The position numbers and the translations under genes are program-made. A stretch of 64,000 nucleotides of DNA from Metallyticus violacea (taxonomy: Eukaryota > Arthropoda > Insecta > Mantodea > Metallyticidae). This document shows, one piece after another, positions 47,461 to 59,064 of this stretch (its first letter is position 1; the number at the start of each line of letters is the position of its first letter). Under the pieces are notes generated by a model. It was not told the DNA's origin and did no database searches. It saw only the letters and a program-made list of their open reading frames with translations. The stretch covers positions 241,833,512 to 241,897,511 of the forward strand of contig CM060846.1 of NCBI GenBank assembly GCA_030762175.1. Reading direction: 5' to 3'.

Positions 47461-47537
47461 CTCTCTCTCTCTCTAATATGCACAACCCATTCCTGTACTC
47501 AGCAGTAATTGCCCAGTGTTTTTTTTTTTTTTTTTTT
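47461..47537. repeat. (TC)n and T tract
   Basis: A short tctctctctctct run at about 47459-47474 and a T run at 47519-47537. Confidence 0.9.
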
Positions 47538-47649
47538 AAAGGTCCTTCTTGCACTCTTTGATTTTCAGTTATTGCTTGGTTAGACAATTTTGCATTGTTA
47601 CTACAGATTGATGCCAGCATAAACAAATATCAATAATGTTAACAGATTT

Positions 47650-48260
47650 ACTGATTTATGTTTGCGTACTTAAAGGCGAGTGTACCTGCCAGACATTTCT
47701 GGACTTTTAAGGTAGTTCTTGTTTTAGCCTTGTACTTCATTGGCATAAAACATAAGATTCAACTTTAGTTGCATGGATTTATGAAATTCATATTTAGGGA
47801 TTTTTAGATAAATAACACTGTTCAGTGATGAAATTATTGTTTCAGAAATGTACATATTTTTTGAATAGTGAAGTTCCTTAAATCCAAACGTTTGTCAGAA
47901 TCTTCCTAGCATGTACTGATTGTTTATAATTTGACTGCATGTTAATGTGGATGTACTTTTTCAGAGATTTTTATAATAAACACAAATAAATGTTTATTTG
48001 ATTTCTCAGTGGACACTAACATGTTGTTTCGAATCATTCTCTAAGCTTTTAGAAGACTGTAGATCATGCATATTAATAAGGAATAAGCAAGAAGGAACAA
48101 GGAAAAGTATGAGTGGGGGAAGGATGATGTTGCCTTAGCCCCCACTAAAATGCCTGCTTTGCAATTCTGCTTTGATCCTTTAAGCCAGCAATCTGTTAAT
48201 TGCTCATGTAACAATTTGGCTGCACTAAATACCCATGTTTTATTTGTGAGTGGTATAACG
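47650..48260. other. No recognisable feature
   Basis: AT-rich; nothing recognised. Confidence 0.4.
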
Positions 48261-48264
48261 GGGC

Positions 48265-48845
48265 ACGGGTGTGCCACTGATTCAGAAAGATTGGCCACAT
48301 TGGGAGCACTTGGCTGCTGGTTCTAAGAACTTTGTATGTAAAAGTTTCATTAGTCATTCACAAGCGATTCTACCATTCTCCATGTCAAACTTAATGGAAC
48401 TGTTTACCAAAACTTTAAACATAGATGGTGTCTATTTTCAGTATATATATGACAAATTTCTAACTCTCTCAGAAACAAAATTGAAGGAGGACATATTTAA
48501 TGGTCCTGATGTAAGAAAATATGTTTCATAGTACATTTGAATCTACAATGGATACAAAATAGAATACAGAATGGATATCTGATAAGAAATCATTACAAAA
48601 TTTCTTGGCAACAACATGTCTCTAGATTATAAATATGTTGTGGGCAAAATGCTAGATCTATTCAAGGAACTTAGGTACAAAATGAGTCTAAAAATTCATA
48701 TGTTACACTCACTCTTTGACTACTTTCCCAATTTAATGAAGAACATGGTGAAAGGTTCCATAAAGATTTAAAAGAATATAGGATATAGGAAAAGTGGGAC
48801 ATCATGATGCTTGTTGACTATTTTTAATACTATTTTATTTATTTG
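48265..48845 (+). mobile_element. Remnant of a repetitive arthropod protein family (HIKLGLMK type)
   Basis: The plus frame 48271-48531 reads LIQKDWPHWEHLAAGSKNFV, then ILPFSMSNLMELFTKTLNID, YFQYIYDKFLTLSETKLKED and IFNGPDVRKYV. After shifts it continues FLATTCL/FLGNNMSLDYKYVV and LHSLFDYFPNLMKN (48700-48745) and ERFHKDLKEY (48750-48780). This matches, block for block, a protein found in many copies in arthropod genomes (LPPLHIKLGLMKQFVKAL ... LSEAKLKEGVFVGPDIR ... HSHLDYFPENLG ... GERFHQDIK). Its function is unknown to me; it is probably transposon-borne. Disabled. Confidence 0.65.
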
Positions 48846-48849
48846 TTGC

Positions 48850-49950
48850 TTTAACTGCACTGGTCTTGCTGTTGCATTTGTAGATTTTGAACATTAATGC
48901 TGTAGGTATAGATGTAGATCTGTAGTGATAATGAAATTAATTAATGTTACAAATGAGGATGGAGTCTTTCATACCTTTAACTCCTCAAAATATGCCGACT
49001 ATTGTAGGAAACAAAGTCTGAATTATGCATTTCATCACATTTATATTATAAATATTTAATACAGCTATACATATTTTTTCCCTCCTAAAATCTGGATGCT
49101 GGGATTATTCTTGTATATACTGTGTTTATAACTTAATACTGTATGCAATTGTAGCAATATAGCAATCTGAGGGGAAGAAAAGAAGTATCATTGCCTTAAT
49201 TCTACCAATAGAAAATAATATATTAGACATAGCCCTTCTTCACTCCCCCAATATTAAAATGCTTTCCTGTCCACTTAATACTGTACACAAATTTTAAGTG
49301 CATAATAGTGTTTCCATGAAACCATGCAAAAGGGCATTTAATGAATATGTATCTTCATCTGGATTTAATTTTAAAGATCTAACCGCACTAGCGAGTTCTA
49401 CATTTGAGCAAAATGTGCTAATAGAAGTTCATGGTATTCACATGGGCAGTATTTTGTTTTTGAATTTCAAATATTCTTCACTTCACCTTACAGTAGTTAA
49501 TTTCTGAATGAGCAACAGACTATATACAATGTTGTTGGAGGCAAGAAGGAAGGAAAGGAGAATTATTTGCAGTAATTTTTTTGAGCAGAAGAATAGACCA
49601 TTAAGTCTATGTCATAAATAAATATGCAGTAATCTAGAGGTTTGAAAGAATGATAATTTCCATTGATATATTTGAATCAAGAATTAAAGGTTAACATTAT
49701 CATCCCAAATCAAAAGGAGCATAGTTTATGGATGATACTTTTAGCCAAATATCAGGTGTCTAATGGTTATGTTGTGTTTTATGAAGCTCGGCAGTCAGAA
49801 TGGCAATGTGCATCTGATCCAAATTCTTGCAATTACGACTAAAATTATAATGAAAATATGTATGTATCTTATGGCAGGAAATGTTGGAAATGTCCTGCTA
49901 TGCTTGACACATTTCTTACAGTTTTATAAAAAAATTGCCATTAGTATGTA
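48850..49950. other. No recognisable feature
   Basis: Short frames at 49298-49507 and 49763-49969 are not recognised. Confidence 0.4.
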
Positions 49951-49959
49951 TTGCATCGG

Positions 49960-50430
49960 TTCATCTTAAAAATGGAGTCATTGAAACTTGAAAGTATAGG
50001 TGCAAGGTCAGTGTTGCCCTCAATTGCAGACAGGTGATCCTGATTTCAGGTAAATTTCTATAATTGGATATTGCAGAATGTTAATGATAAAGTAATTGAT
50101 TCACATTTAATATTCTTGACTGGTGAAGCATGGTTCCATACCCCGATTTTCTCATCCTGCAAGAGTGTTTAGTGTATAATATCAGTTTTTTCTGCACTCT
50201 AATGCCTGTTATTTTATATCAAAACATGACCATATAAATGCAACCATGCTTCATCAGTAAAAAAATTATAAATATGGATAAATTACTCTTGTCGTTAAAT
50301 GATTCTTGTAAATTACAAAGATGCCAGAAATGTGTGGATATAACTGGACAACATTTCTAACATCTCCTTTCATAAGGTAAATGCTTATTTTCATTGTAAT
50401 TGTAAGAACTTTAAATCATTTGCATGGACA
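49960..50430 (-). mobile_element. DDE transposase remnant, antisense (TDEAWLHL type)
   Basis: Minus strand: FFTDEAWLHLYGHVL at about 50264-50221, NNRHSAEKTDIIH-like sequence, then LQDEKIGVW at 50161-50134. This matches mariner-like transposases with FTDEAWFHLSGYVN ... EKIGVWCAVS. The first catalytic Asp (TDEAW) is kept. The later catalytic region is not readable. Confidence 0.6.
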
Positions 50431-50897
50431 TTACATCTTCTTTGCCAGGAGTTACCTCTCTGACTTTTTACCTGCCAGCTGCTCTGAAATGACAAAACCA
50501 TGAAAGACCCTGCGGTGTTATTGAATGAATGAATTTATTTCAGCAAACAAAATATCTAAAAATTTAGCAGTACCAAAACTAATATTCTCGCATACCTTAA
50601 CCACTAAGTTATGTATATGGTAAAGAACCCCTAAAATAAATGACATTTTCACAACTGTGTGTGCCCTCAAGCTCCTTCCGTATACTTCTACTACACTTAT
50701 TCCTTGCTTTTACTAAGAATTCCCAATCTTGTTTATTTTCTCTATGCTCAAGGCTGATAACATTTTAATTGCCACTATATCTTGTTGGTAGGTGTTATTA
50801 GTGGCAATTCCTTTGAAGTTAAGAATATAGAAAAAAATAAAATAAAATAAAATGTTTGAATTGCCATTAAGAATACTTTGCATATCTGTATTTGCAG

Positions 50898-51081
50898 GTA
50901 GCAGAACTGCATGGAATGATCACTGCTAATGAAGCAACTTTGGGACCAGTTGGGGAGATAGTTGTAATAAATGGTGAAGGTAAAACAGTGCTAGTGGATA
51001 CTACTGAGGCAGACACAAGGAAACCTGAAAAGAGAAAGAGCACACCCTCCAAAGCTAAAAAGGGCATTATGTGCAGTATAT
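50898..51081 (+). CDS. Internal exon B, entering a C2H2 zinc finger
   Basis: Seen: acceptor tctgtatttgcag ends at 50897. Donor gtaagt starts at 51082. The exon is 61 codons plus one base, entering in phase 0 (matching exon A) and leaving in phase 1. The peptide starts VAELHGMITANEATLGPVGE, then has a short hydrophobic/acidic stretch (VVINGEGKTVLVDTTEAD), a basic Lys/Ser/Pro-rich block (KPEKRKSTPSKAKKG, nuclear-localisation-like), and ends MCSI plus the first base t of a codon. A TGT or TGC would give Cys-x2-Cys, the opening of a C2H2 finger. Known: C2H2 fingers start with C-x2-4-C, and linker/NLS regions before finger arrays are common. Inferred: the finger array lies downstream of this window. 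Confidence is good that it is an exon and moderate that it is a zinc finger. Confidence 0.74.
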
Positions 51082-51089
51082 GTAAGTTG

Positions 51090-52190
51090 TTGCTTTTCTA
51101 GCTTATTTATTTATTTATTTGAAAGGCAATAAAATCTGAAAATTTCAGATTAATTATTTGAAACTTAGAAAGAACAAGCCTATAAACAAACAACCCATGT
51201 GTTTTTTTTCTTTTATGAAAAGAATACAGAGAAATGAAACAAGTTTATTGCATGCCAAAAGAAAAGTTCAGCAATAGAGCTCCTTTTGAGATGTTAATAT
51301 GAATGCACACTTCGTAAAGTCAGATTAAAACTTGATACAAACTCACTTAATGTGCAGTTCATTTCACATTTATATGTTTCATTGATTCTCTTTTGGTCAT
51401 TTTCTTCAGGAAATATTTCTATAGATAGCCAGTGCTTTTGAGCTTCATTTAAATGGCCAATGCAATTAAGCAGCCTTTTCAAATGTTGAAAACAAAAATC
51501 TATTTTTTTTTTTTCCACGAGAACATTTTTGAGAATATTCTGACAAATATGATATTAAAAATCAGGGGCATAAATGTAAATGTTCATAGTAATGTGATTA
51601 TAATTATAGTCAAATGACTTGATGGTGATCTGCAACACAGATCTTTCACAAGAACTTGCTTACAGAAAAATGGTTATAGAGTGCTCACTCACAACAAATT
51701 CTATACTCTTTTCAGTGTTTTTTAAGCTCTAGCTCATTTATTTTAGTAGTTCTTAGTGTGTTATGAACAGTATGGGAGGGCATTGTGCTAGTGAACTTAA
51801 TGAGAGGGAAATTTATTTCTTTTGCATATTTCAACCCCTGAATATTAGACTACACTTACCTTCAGGAAGTTCAAAGAAGGGTTGCTATAGAAAGTGTAAA
51901 TGTATATTATGATGAATATTGTAACATACTGTGGATGACTCAATGTAGACACAATATTGGCTAAAGATATTTTGTAGAAATGGGAAATATATTTTTGCAT
52001 GTACAAAATCAACATCAAGCACAGATGCAGTACTGTAATTAATGCAGAAGTTATACACATAACTGCCTTGTTAATGATTCAGAAAGGCTCTTCAACTTCT
52101 GCAACAATACAGACTATTGGTTTACTCTCATAAAATAAAGAAGATCAATATGATATGTAATAATTTAATAGATAAAGAAGTGTAATTGCA
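51090..52190. other. Intron sequence after exon B
   Basis: No recognisable exon or element. A minus-strand frame at 51518-51294 is unassigned. The next zinc-finger exon was not found in the remaining window. Confidence 0.45.
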
Positions 52191-52194
52191 ATGT

Positions 52195-52276
52195 TCTTTT
52201 TTTTTTCTTTCTTTTTTCTTTTTCTTTTTCTTTCTTTCTTTCTTTCTTTCTTTTTTTTCTTTTTTTTTTTTTTTTT
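52195..52276. repeat. (TTTC)n / T tract
   Basis: Long pyrimidine tract. It corresponds to the A-rich tail of the antisense SINE-B that follows. Confidence 0.95.
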
Positions 52277-52537
52277 GGTGAATGGTGTTTAACGCCCATT
52301 TTTACTACTGAGGCACCACAGGTGGTGAACACTGATGATACATGAAATGATATATTGGAGGATTTTTAAGGAAGGAAATGTTCCAGGCCTAATTTTAGGG
52401 TACCTCCCTGGCATTTGCCAGTTATGAGGACTGACAAAAATCTGGAAAATACCTCAGTCAGGGAAGGCGGTCCTGGTGAGATTCGAAACCCAGACCCCCT
52501 GCTCACGAGTGCACACCTTAACGACCTCAGCCACCTG
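52277..52537 (-). repeat. SINE-B copy, minus strand, full length
   Basis: Reverse complement of SINE-B: ggtgtttaacgcccattttt, gaggcaccacaggtggtgaa, tccaggcctaattttagggt, tacctccctggcatttgcca, box B-like gattcgaaacccagaccccc at 52481-52500, and the box A side ccttaacgacctcagccacc at 52517-52536. It directly abuts the LINE-1 fragment. Confidence 0.9.
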
Positions 52538-52990
52538 TAACAGTCTTGAAGTGGGTGCCTGGACACTGCTAAAAGGAGATAATGAGGCAGATAGAATAGC
52601 TAAAATGGCTGCTGATTTGAATCCAGTATCACTTGAAAGTTGAACATGAAATAATCTAGATTTATGGTAGTGTTCTAAATTGTAATTGGATGGAATGACG
52701 GAACAATGGGACAAGTGGACATCAGTTCTACTCAATTTTGAAATTACCCAACAATTTATACATATTTATAAGAATATATCTCATTCAGTCTCCACTTTTG
52801 CCTCAAGAGTAAGAATTGGACATCCAGTCATCTATTCTTATCTTTTTCCTTTAAATACTGCTTGTTTAGTATGTTTAGGTGAGAAACAGATAATAGCATA
52901 AACATTTTATGGTTTCCTGATAGTAAAGTAACCAGAGAAGGGTTAAAAATAAACTTTGGCCCATTGTCACAAATTTTGAGTAATTGCATG
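52538..52990 (+). mobile_element. LINE-1 fragment: RNase H end and C-terminal region
   Basis: Plus strand: WVPGH near 52552-52566, then shifted ADRIAKMAADLNPVSLES (52580-52640), QWDKWTSVLLNFEITQ (52707-52755) and RVRIGHPVIYSYLFPLNTAC (52806-52866), then VCLGEKQII. This is the RNase H C-terminus and the R-RIGH---T--yLf region with a Cys motif of Jockey-like elements. The SINE-B lies immediately upstream, so the 5' part may have been displaced or lost. Confidence 0.65.
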
Positions 52991-52999
52991 TTTGGAGAC

Positions 53000-53823
53000 T
53001 AGCTGTTTATATTTATTAGATGCATTGTGTAATTGACTTATTTGATTCAAAATGTATGCATCCAGGTGAAAGAGGGTGTTATCATTTAACAACCTAAGTG
53101 TGCTAGGAAATGACAAGAGCATCTAAAATGTGGCTAGAAAAAAGAAAAAAAAATAATAAAACAATAGCTTCAAAACAAAATATTTTCACCTGTACTCAAA
53201 CTTTGATAGTTACTCTAAAGTACAGTTTCAAATATTAAATTTGAACTAAAGGCTTTTGACATATACATATCTGGAAGCTTAATCACATAGCTGGCATTGA
53301 GTTTCTGAATCTGAAAATGCAATGTATTGTAATGCTGAAACAGAGCATTTATGTAGATTTATTTTAACATATGTTATAATGTATGATTTATTATAACCAA
53401 CAGTTTAGATTGAATTCTTATGCATTATCATTTTAGTACTGATGAAGAAAACTTAAAATAATGACATCTGTGTTTATAAAGTTAGAGGAGCAGCTCATGA
53501 ATTTCCTTTTCATTTGTTTTAGAGAGTTAGGTATGCATCTAGTATATGCATATGTGAGTGTTGTGTGTTTGGTTGGGGGAAAGGGTGCTAAAGTGTTTAA
53601 AGTAGTACATTAGTTAACAAAAGTAAATGTAATGCAACTTAATTCACTTTTCCCCTAAAAAAAAGAAAAAAGTTCATGTTTTTGAGCACATACTATCCTA
53701 CCTCAATTGTTATATGGATCTGCCAACTATTCTGGATTGTCTATTATTACTGATTTCCCCCAGCATTATGACATTATAGTTAAAGGATAAATTATCATGA
53801 AAAGGCAAAATTATTTCTATTTC

Positions 53824-53881
<58 letters not shown>

Positions 53882-55130
53882 TTCATATTTGTTTTTTTGC
53901 TCTCCTGTAAAGAAAAAGGATAAATATGAACCCCGTTTCCTACTTATTTGGTATAGTCACTTGTGTTACAAAAATGTTATGGAGCATAGACAGTACTCTT
54001 TATGCAACATTAGGTTGTTTGTGTGCTTTTTTTTATCTGTTTGAATTATAAATGACTGTATTTACAGTATTTTAATGTAAGTGAATGTTTTTCTAAATGA
54101 AGCATATCAGTTGACTGCATCCACAAAGAAGAAAATAGTAGTGTTACAAAAAAGATGAAAATTGTTACAGCAAGGAATAGCCATGCTTAATTCTTTTGTA
54201 GTGCAAAATCAGGTATTCTGCAATGTGTACTTGTGTGACTTTTCTGTGACACAAGGTGATCAAGATGACTGTAAAAGGCACATTGCTTTTAAAGAGTGTA
54301 AAGTGTATGGCCAAGTGAAATCAAAAGAAAAGCCTATTTAATAATAGACTTTTAATTAGGCTAAAATTTATTCGAAACAATGTTTCCCGATTCTAAAACA
54401 ACCCAGAAATTGGTAGTGCAAGAATGAAAAACTCTGCACTACATCAATACAAGGCAGATGAGAGAGTAAGGACAAAACAGGTGAAGGAACTTGTTCTGTC
54501 TTTCCTGGGCATTGCTTGAGAATATTGTATATGTTGTTCTTCTGACATTACCTCAACAAAAGGCATTGCCAAATTTGTGAAGGGGAAGCATTCATATATT
54601 AATTTTCTGGGCTGTTTATGTCACCTTATATGCTTTTGTGCTCAAAAAACTGCTCTCCATGCCTTTAAATTATTTGGTTCAAATGTTTGACTATCTTTAG
54701 AAGAGTTCTAAAAGACAGAATGCACACAAGTTTATCAATACAGGCATAGCACAAAATCTCACAAATTTATAATGGGATCCAATCATAGAGTTCCAGTAAA
54801 TTTTTTTCCAGATAAAAAGCACTGCATAAATCCCAGTGAAAATTGACAAAGTTTGACTAATGCTCCCTCAGAGGCGCACTTATTGGGTATTGGGCTTGGC
54901 AACCTGAGGCACCAAAACTGCTTTCTCAGCTCTATGCTTAGTGTATTTGATCCTTTTATAATTTCACCATCTTTTACTTTTTATTCTTCTAACTTTTCTG
55001 TTAGTCTGATGGGTGCCCCCATGTTTAATGCAGTAAAAGGTGATTTGGTGTTTGCATAACTCCCAGCACTGAGTTATCATATCTAATGGGAGTGTATTCC
55101 CCAGTAAAGGCCAGGCCTGAGGACATTTCA
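53000..55130. other. No recognisable gene
   Basis: AT-rich. Apart from the ATT microsatellite at 53825-53880, I recognise nothing. Confidence 0.45.
53825..53880. repeat. (ATT)n microsatellite
   Basis: About 56 bases of uninterrupted attatt. Confidence 0.97.
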
Positions 55131-55137
55131 TTGAGTC

Positions 55138-55438
55138 GGTCCTGGTGGTGTAGTGGTTACCATACTTCCCTCCTACACCCAAGATCGCGGGTTCGAACCC
55201 GGCCAGGACTAATGGATTTTTTCAGGGCGTAAAAATCGTAAGTATGGCTTCCTTTGGAAGGGAAGTAAAGCCGTGGGTCCCGTGTCGTACATTTACGGCA
55301 CGAAAAAGAACCTCAAGCCTGAAAGAGAGGCCTCTGAGCAAAATTTGTCAGCCATTTCACGCCCTGAGTTGAATGGTACGCTGATGACCTGAGATGTTAA
55401 AGAGTGTCCATAAATAAATCAATCAAAGAAAAAAAAAG
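55138..55438 (+). repeat. SINE-A copy, best preserved
   Basis: A tRNA-like head of 73 bases has a perfect box A (tggtgtagtgg, 55146-55156), a perfect box B (ggttcgaaccc, 55190-55200) and a seven-pair acceptor-like stem (ggtcctg with caggact, one G-U). It is followed by the family body (atggcttcctttggaaggga, atttacggcacgaaaaagaa, ggcctctgagcaaaatttgt), the conserved 3' part (gctgatgacctgagatgtta) and the tail taaataaatcaatcaaag. RNA polymerase III transcription is expected from the boxes. It is a reference copy for the others here and touches the 5' end of LINE-1 copy B. Confidence 0.9.
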
Positions 55439-55439
55439 C

Positions 55440-56330
55440 GTTCCATTGCATTGAGCTGTTACCCACTAAAGGTGATTGGGTCCCTCTGTCTAGGCCCTGG
55501 GAGGTGTGACTCTAAGGTGAGTCCTGTTCAGGCCAGGACAAGTCACTTAATCTTGGGTGGTGCCCGGAAAGCAGCCTGCCATGCTAAACATTTGCAATGG
55601 CAGAGGAAGAACCCTCTAAGGTGAACAATAATCTTCACTAACAAATTAATCGAAAGAGAATGGAAGTAAAATAAGTAACAATGTCATTCCCTCGTTACTT
55701 AGTGATAAGAAGGCCATTTGTTCTGTCATATCAACCCGCTTATTATTCAGAATATATATATATATATGTATACCATCTCAGGCCCCATGAAATTGTGTAC
55801 CAATTAAGAAATGGATCTCTTTTTGTGGAGACGCTGGGACTAACCTAGGCAAATACTTTTCTCAAAGCGACAATATTCCATATATACCCTGTCTATGTTG
55901 AGCAGCATAGAACCTAAATTCGTCTCGTAGTTATCACCACCATATTCAACATCATGTCTAATACAGAAATTCAGAGTTATCTGAAGGAACAAGGCGTCAC
56001 ATCCGTTCATCGTTTAACATGTTTGAACTACCGCAGAGGACAAAAGCTGGATACGAGGTTATAGAGGTGCCCCCGTATATTCCCAGAGCCATGCGAGTTT
56101 TAATGCCAATGTTTCCGCCACACTCTCATGCCATGTAAGAGTGCTATTTGTATTTATGCAACTTGCAAACAAGAAATTCATGAGGGAGCATGTCCATCCT
56201 CTCCCGTCTGCATGAACTGCAGCTGTGATCTAGTGAAAAGATCTCTACAACTACTTCCAATGTGGCAATAAATTGAAACTCTGTGATGGAACACACCATT
56301 ACATAGAGTCCTGATTATTTATTCTTGTTC
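55440..56330 (+). mobile_element. LINE-1 copy B, 5' UTR and ORF1
   Basis: Shares with copy A the 5' stretch ggtgattgggtccctctgtc and the following gaaagcagcctgccat. ORF1 then follows in broken frames: PRYLVIRRPF near 55700, a decayed SLNSSR-like block, AGYEVIEVPPYIPRAMR near 56050-56105, and decayed zinc knuckles near 56110-56230 (HEGACPSSPVCMNC-like). Truncated 3' after ORF1. A short (TA)n lies at 55751-55764. Confidence 0.78.
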
Positions 56331-56379
56331 TTCAGCAATTTCTTCAAGGAAATCAACATGTCATAAAAAATCAACATGA

Positions 56380-57400
56380 AACTATGTCTCTCCATCCAGC
56401 AAATGTTATCATACATTGGTTTAAGACATTTCACTTTAGATTCAGGGAAATGTTTTTGAATTGTTGCTTCAGGCAATGTAATTCATTTTGCAGATTCCCA
56501 GGTGAGTTTACATACTTCTTTTGTTATTCCAAAACTATTCCTTATTTCTTTAACATTGCAGGCCTTCAATATAGCCAGATTAAAGCAATGATTAAGCAAA
56601 GTACTTTGTTAATGGTTGCAATGTGAAAATTCGCACCAGCACACCAGAATATTTTGCTGCCATATTGACCCCTATAGGCCTGTCCTTGTAAGTCTAGAAG
56701 TGATAAACCAATATTACCAAGCATGGTATTATGGTGTTTATTAATCCTTTTCCTGTTTGGTTATTCACATTTATAAATCCTACAAAAACTTTCCTTACAG
56801 TAACTTTGCGTATCTAAATACCTAATGCACAATATTAATTGCTTGCAAGTACTTTGGTCAGTTGACTCATTTGCTACTGTTATGAAATATCAACTACTTT
56901 TGACATTATCTACAACTTTCTGAAGTACTGAATTCCCCACAGCTATCAACTAAATTATTTTGAGTGGTCTTACCATTAACGGTTATATTTTATAGAGCTC
57001 CTACGTACTTGGTATTTAAGTAGGGAATGAAAATTTCTTCCCCTTCAGTTTCAGATGCTGAGCTTGAATTTAGAATGATTTTTGCATCATCCCACTGAAT
57101 ACTAAGAGGAATATTTTTACAATCATGGAGAATAATCATTTCTACGATTGTGGGATTCAAATTGTTGTCAATTGGGATTGATACATTTTGACACTTTCCT
57201 TCCATTGGTTTCTAAAACAATTAGCTTTAAGAAGAGTCATTCTGTGATGCTGATCTGCGGAATGGTTATTGAACTCCTGTATTGTACTTTTATACTGACT
57301 GAATGGTTTTACTGAAAGAGCTGCAAGATTTTGGTCACCCTTACCCCTCTCACTTCTGCTGAATAACACACAAAATCGCTAATATGCACCATTATCTTTA
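56380..57400 (-). mobile_element. hAT transposase remnant (ZMYM1/52-kDa-repressor type), antisense
   Basis: The minus-strand frame 57369-57157 reads LAALSVKPFSQYKSTIQEFN then NHSADQHHRMTLLKANCFRN, and 57205-56990 reads PTIVEMIILHDCKNIPLSIQ then EIFIPYLNTKYVGAL. After shifts, minus strand 56660-56400 reads KYSGVQARIF-like, HALNLAISKACNVKEIRNSF-like and QFKNISLNLK. This is the order of the ZMYM1-like hAT family: the F--WK/H--S-YH block, the ETIILCGRQ-IPLRGH block, then the A-NMSG--- and H---L-L-- core. The dimerisation domain is lacking. Confidence 0.68.
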
Positions 57401-57684
57401 GCATTTTAAGTTAGCGAAGCAAAATCCTTCATCCATTTCAATTGAAACTTTCTACTATGTCCATTGTTATGTATTACAGGGTGTATATTTTGAATCAGGG
57501 TACATAACTGATATTTCAGCCTATCAGAAATTGTCTGATCGTTAATACAACAACCTATATCTAGCTTGAAATGCTACTTGAAACTTGTACAGTGAAGCTA
57601 ATCATTTAATTAAGATCATAGTATGATTAAATCAAACTACACACTCTTATTGACTGCATTGACTCTACTTACTTGTTTAAATTT

Positions 57685-57720
57685 AATACATATTTCACAG
57701 ACTGTTGCCCATATCATCAA
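57685..57720 (-). ncRNA. Decayed hammerhead motif, left arm of PLE-4
   Basis: Minus strand TTGATGATATGGGC, then CAACAGTCTGTGAAAT: the first core base C3 has become T and the GAAAC strand reads GAAAT, so probably inactive. It matches the right-arm motif in position. Confidence 0.5.
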
Positions 57721-57913
57721 CTAGCTGTTAACTGCTAGATAATTTGTTAAGTATGGTGATGTTTATTCTGCTCTGGTGTAGGTGTGGTAAACTTAAAGTT
57801 TAGTTTTAATCCCTGGGAGTGTCAAAGTTCATTAATCTACCTCTGTATTTATAAATGTAGATTTTCTCTTATGTTGCTAACTCTGTAGGTCCTGTACTGT
57901 TTTAATAACAACA

Positions 57914-57914
<1 letters not shown>

Positions 57915-57974
<60 letters not shown>
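57915..57974. repeat. (TAA)n microsatellite
   Basis: About 60 bases of uninterrupted taataa inside PLE-4, upstream of the reverse-transcriptase remnant. Confidence 0.97.
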
Positions 57975-57976
<2 letters not shown>

Positions 57977-59029
57977 TAATGTGCAACCCTTAATCTCCAT
58001 TTCTAGCTAACCTCTTCATAAGCAGATTTGAAACACACATCAACTCAGCATTCCCACACATATTTAAAATCTGGTACAGATATGCTGATGAAATATTTGC
58101 CATAGTTAGCAAAAAAATGATAATGCCATAAAACATCTGAATATACAAGATAAAAACATATCATCCACATATGAAACATTAACATAATAAAACATCAAGG
58201 AAATCTGGAAATTGGAATTTACAAAGAGAACATGTATGCAGACAATCACATCCAAGCTAATAGATTTAACCCCAAATCAAATAAGCATGCAGTGATTAAC
58301 AGCTTATCACAAAGGCTAGTTTGGGCACTAATTACCTTTAAAGTTTTCACCCTGTAAACAATTATCATCATCAGCTAGTTAACCTGCAGATTTACAAGAA
58401 ATACACTAAAGAATACAAACAAATAGAATGAACAGCAATTAAAAGTTGATTCAGCAAAGAACTAGTTCATAAATAGTATAGAAATTCAAGAGGCAGAGTC
58501 TTATTAAAGAAACCATGTAAAGATAAAACAATTTTTAAAAAATTCATATCATCCATGGGCTATGCAAAAATTTTAAAATATTCTTAAAGATTTTAATATC
58601 AAATTGGCGCCTATAAACAAGTTTAATGTTAAAACTTTTCTGAATGAAATATTAATGACAGTATTCCTTTCAGAGAAAAAAGCAGGCATTTACCAAATTG
58701 TGCAGAATGCGAAAAAGTCTATATTGAGAAACATAGACACGCGGTTAAAATATCATATCAGGAATATAAAATACAAACAAATGGAGAAATCAGCAGTACC
58801 TTCTCACTTCTGGACAGAACACCATAGTGAATGAAGCAAAATTCTTCAAATTAGTATATGAACCTACAGAGTTAGCAACATGGGAAAAATGTGCATTTAT
58901 AAATACAGACAAATTAATGAATGTAGACACTACCAGGGATGAAAACAAGTACTTTAAGTTCATCACAGCACCATCAGAGTAGAATATACATCCCCAAACA
59001 TAACAAATTATCCATCAGTCAACTGTTAG

Positions 59030-59064
59030 CTGCTGGTGCGGACAATGGTCTTTGAAACATGTAC
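59030..59064 (+). ncRNA. Decayed hammerhead motif, right end of PLE-4
   Basis: CTGCTGG replaces CTGATGA, GGAC/GGTC can form stem II around the AAT loop, and GAAACATGTA (59054-59063) is intact with GTA as cleavage triplet. The first core strand is broken. Confidence 0.52.

Larger units (their letters stand above)
11743..50897 (+). other. Candidate 39-kb intron filled with transposons
   Basis: Seen: this is the interval between the donor of exon A and the acceptor of exon B. Both flanking exons are in phase 0, and I find no other convincing coding exon inside it, only decayed mobile elements on both strands. Inferred: a single very large intron, or several introns around small exons I cannot recognise. 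The repeat load and length suggest a large genome. Confidence 0.5.

Noticed and set aside
53445..53470. ctgatgaagaaaac as another hammerhead
   Set aside because: CTGATGA and GAAAA are nearly adjacent with no room for stem II, and no PLE sequence lies nearby.
55138..55210. tRNA gene: perfect box A and box B and a seven-pair acceptor-like stem
   Set aside because: The sequence continues into a SINE body seen in several other copies, no clean anticodon stem is visible, and the T stem has a mismatch. It is a SINE head.
58081..58095. ctgatga inside PLE-4 as a hammerhead core
   Set aside because: It is the coding sequence of the YADE reverse-transcriptase motif; no GAAAC partner at the right distance.
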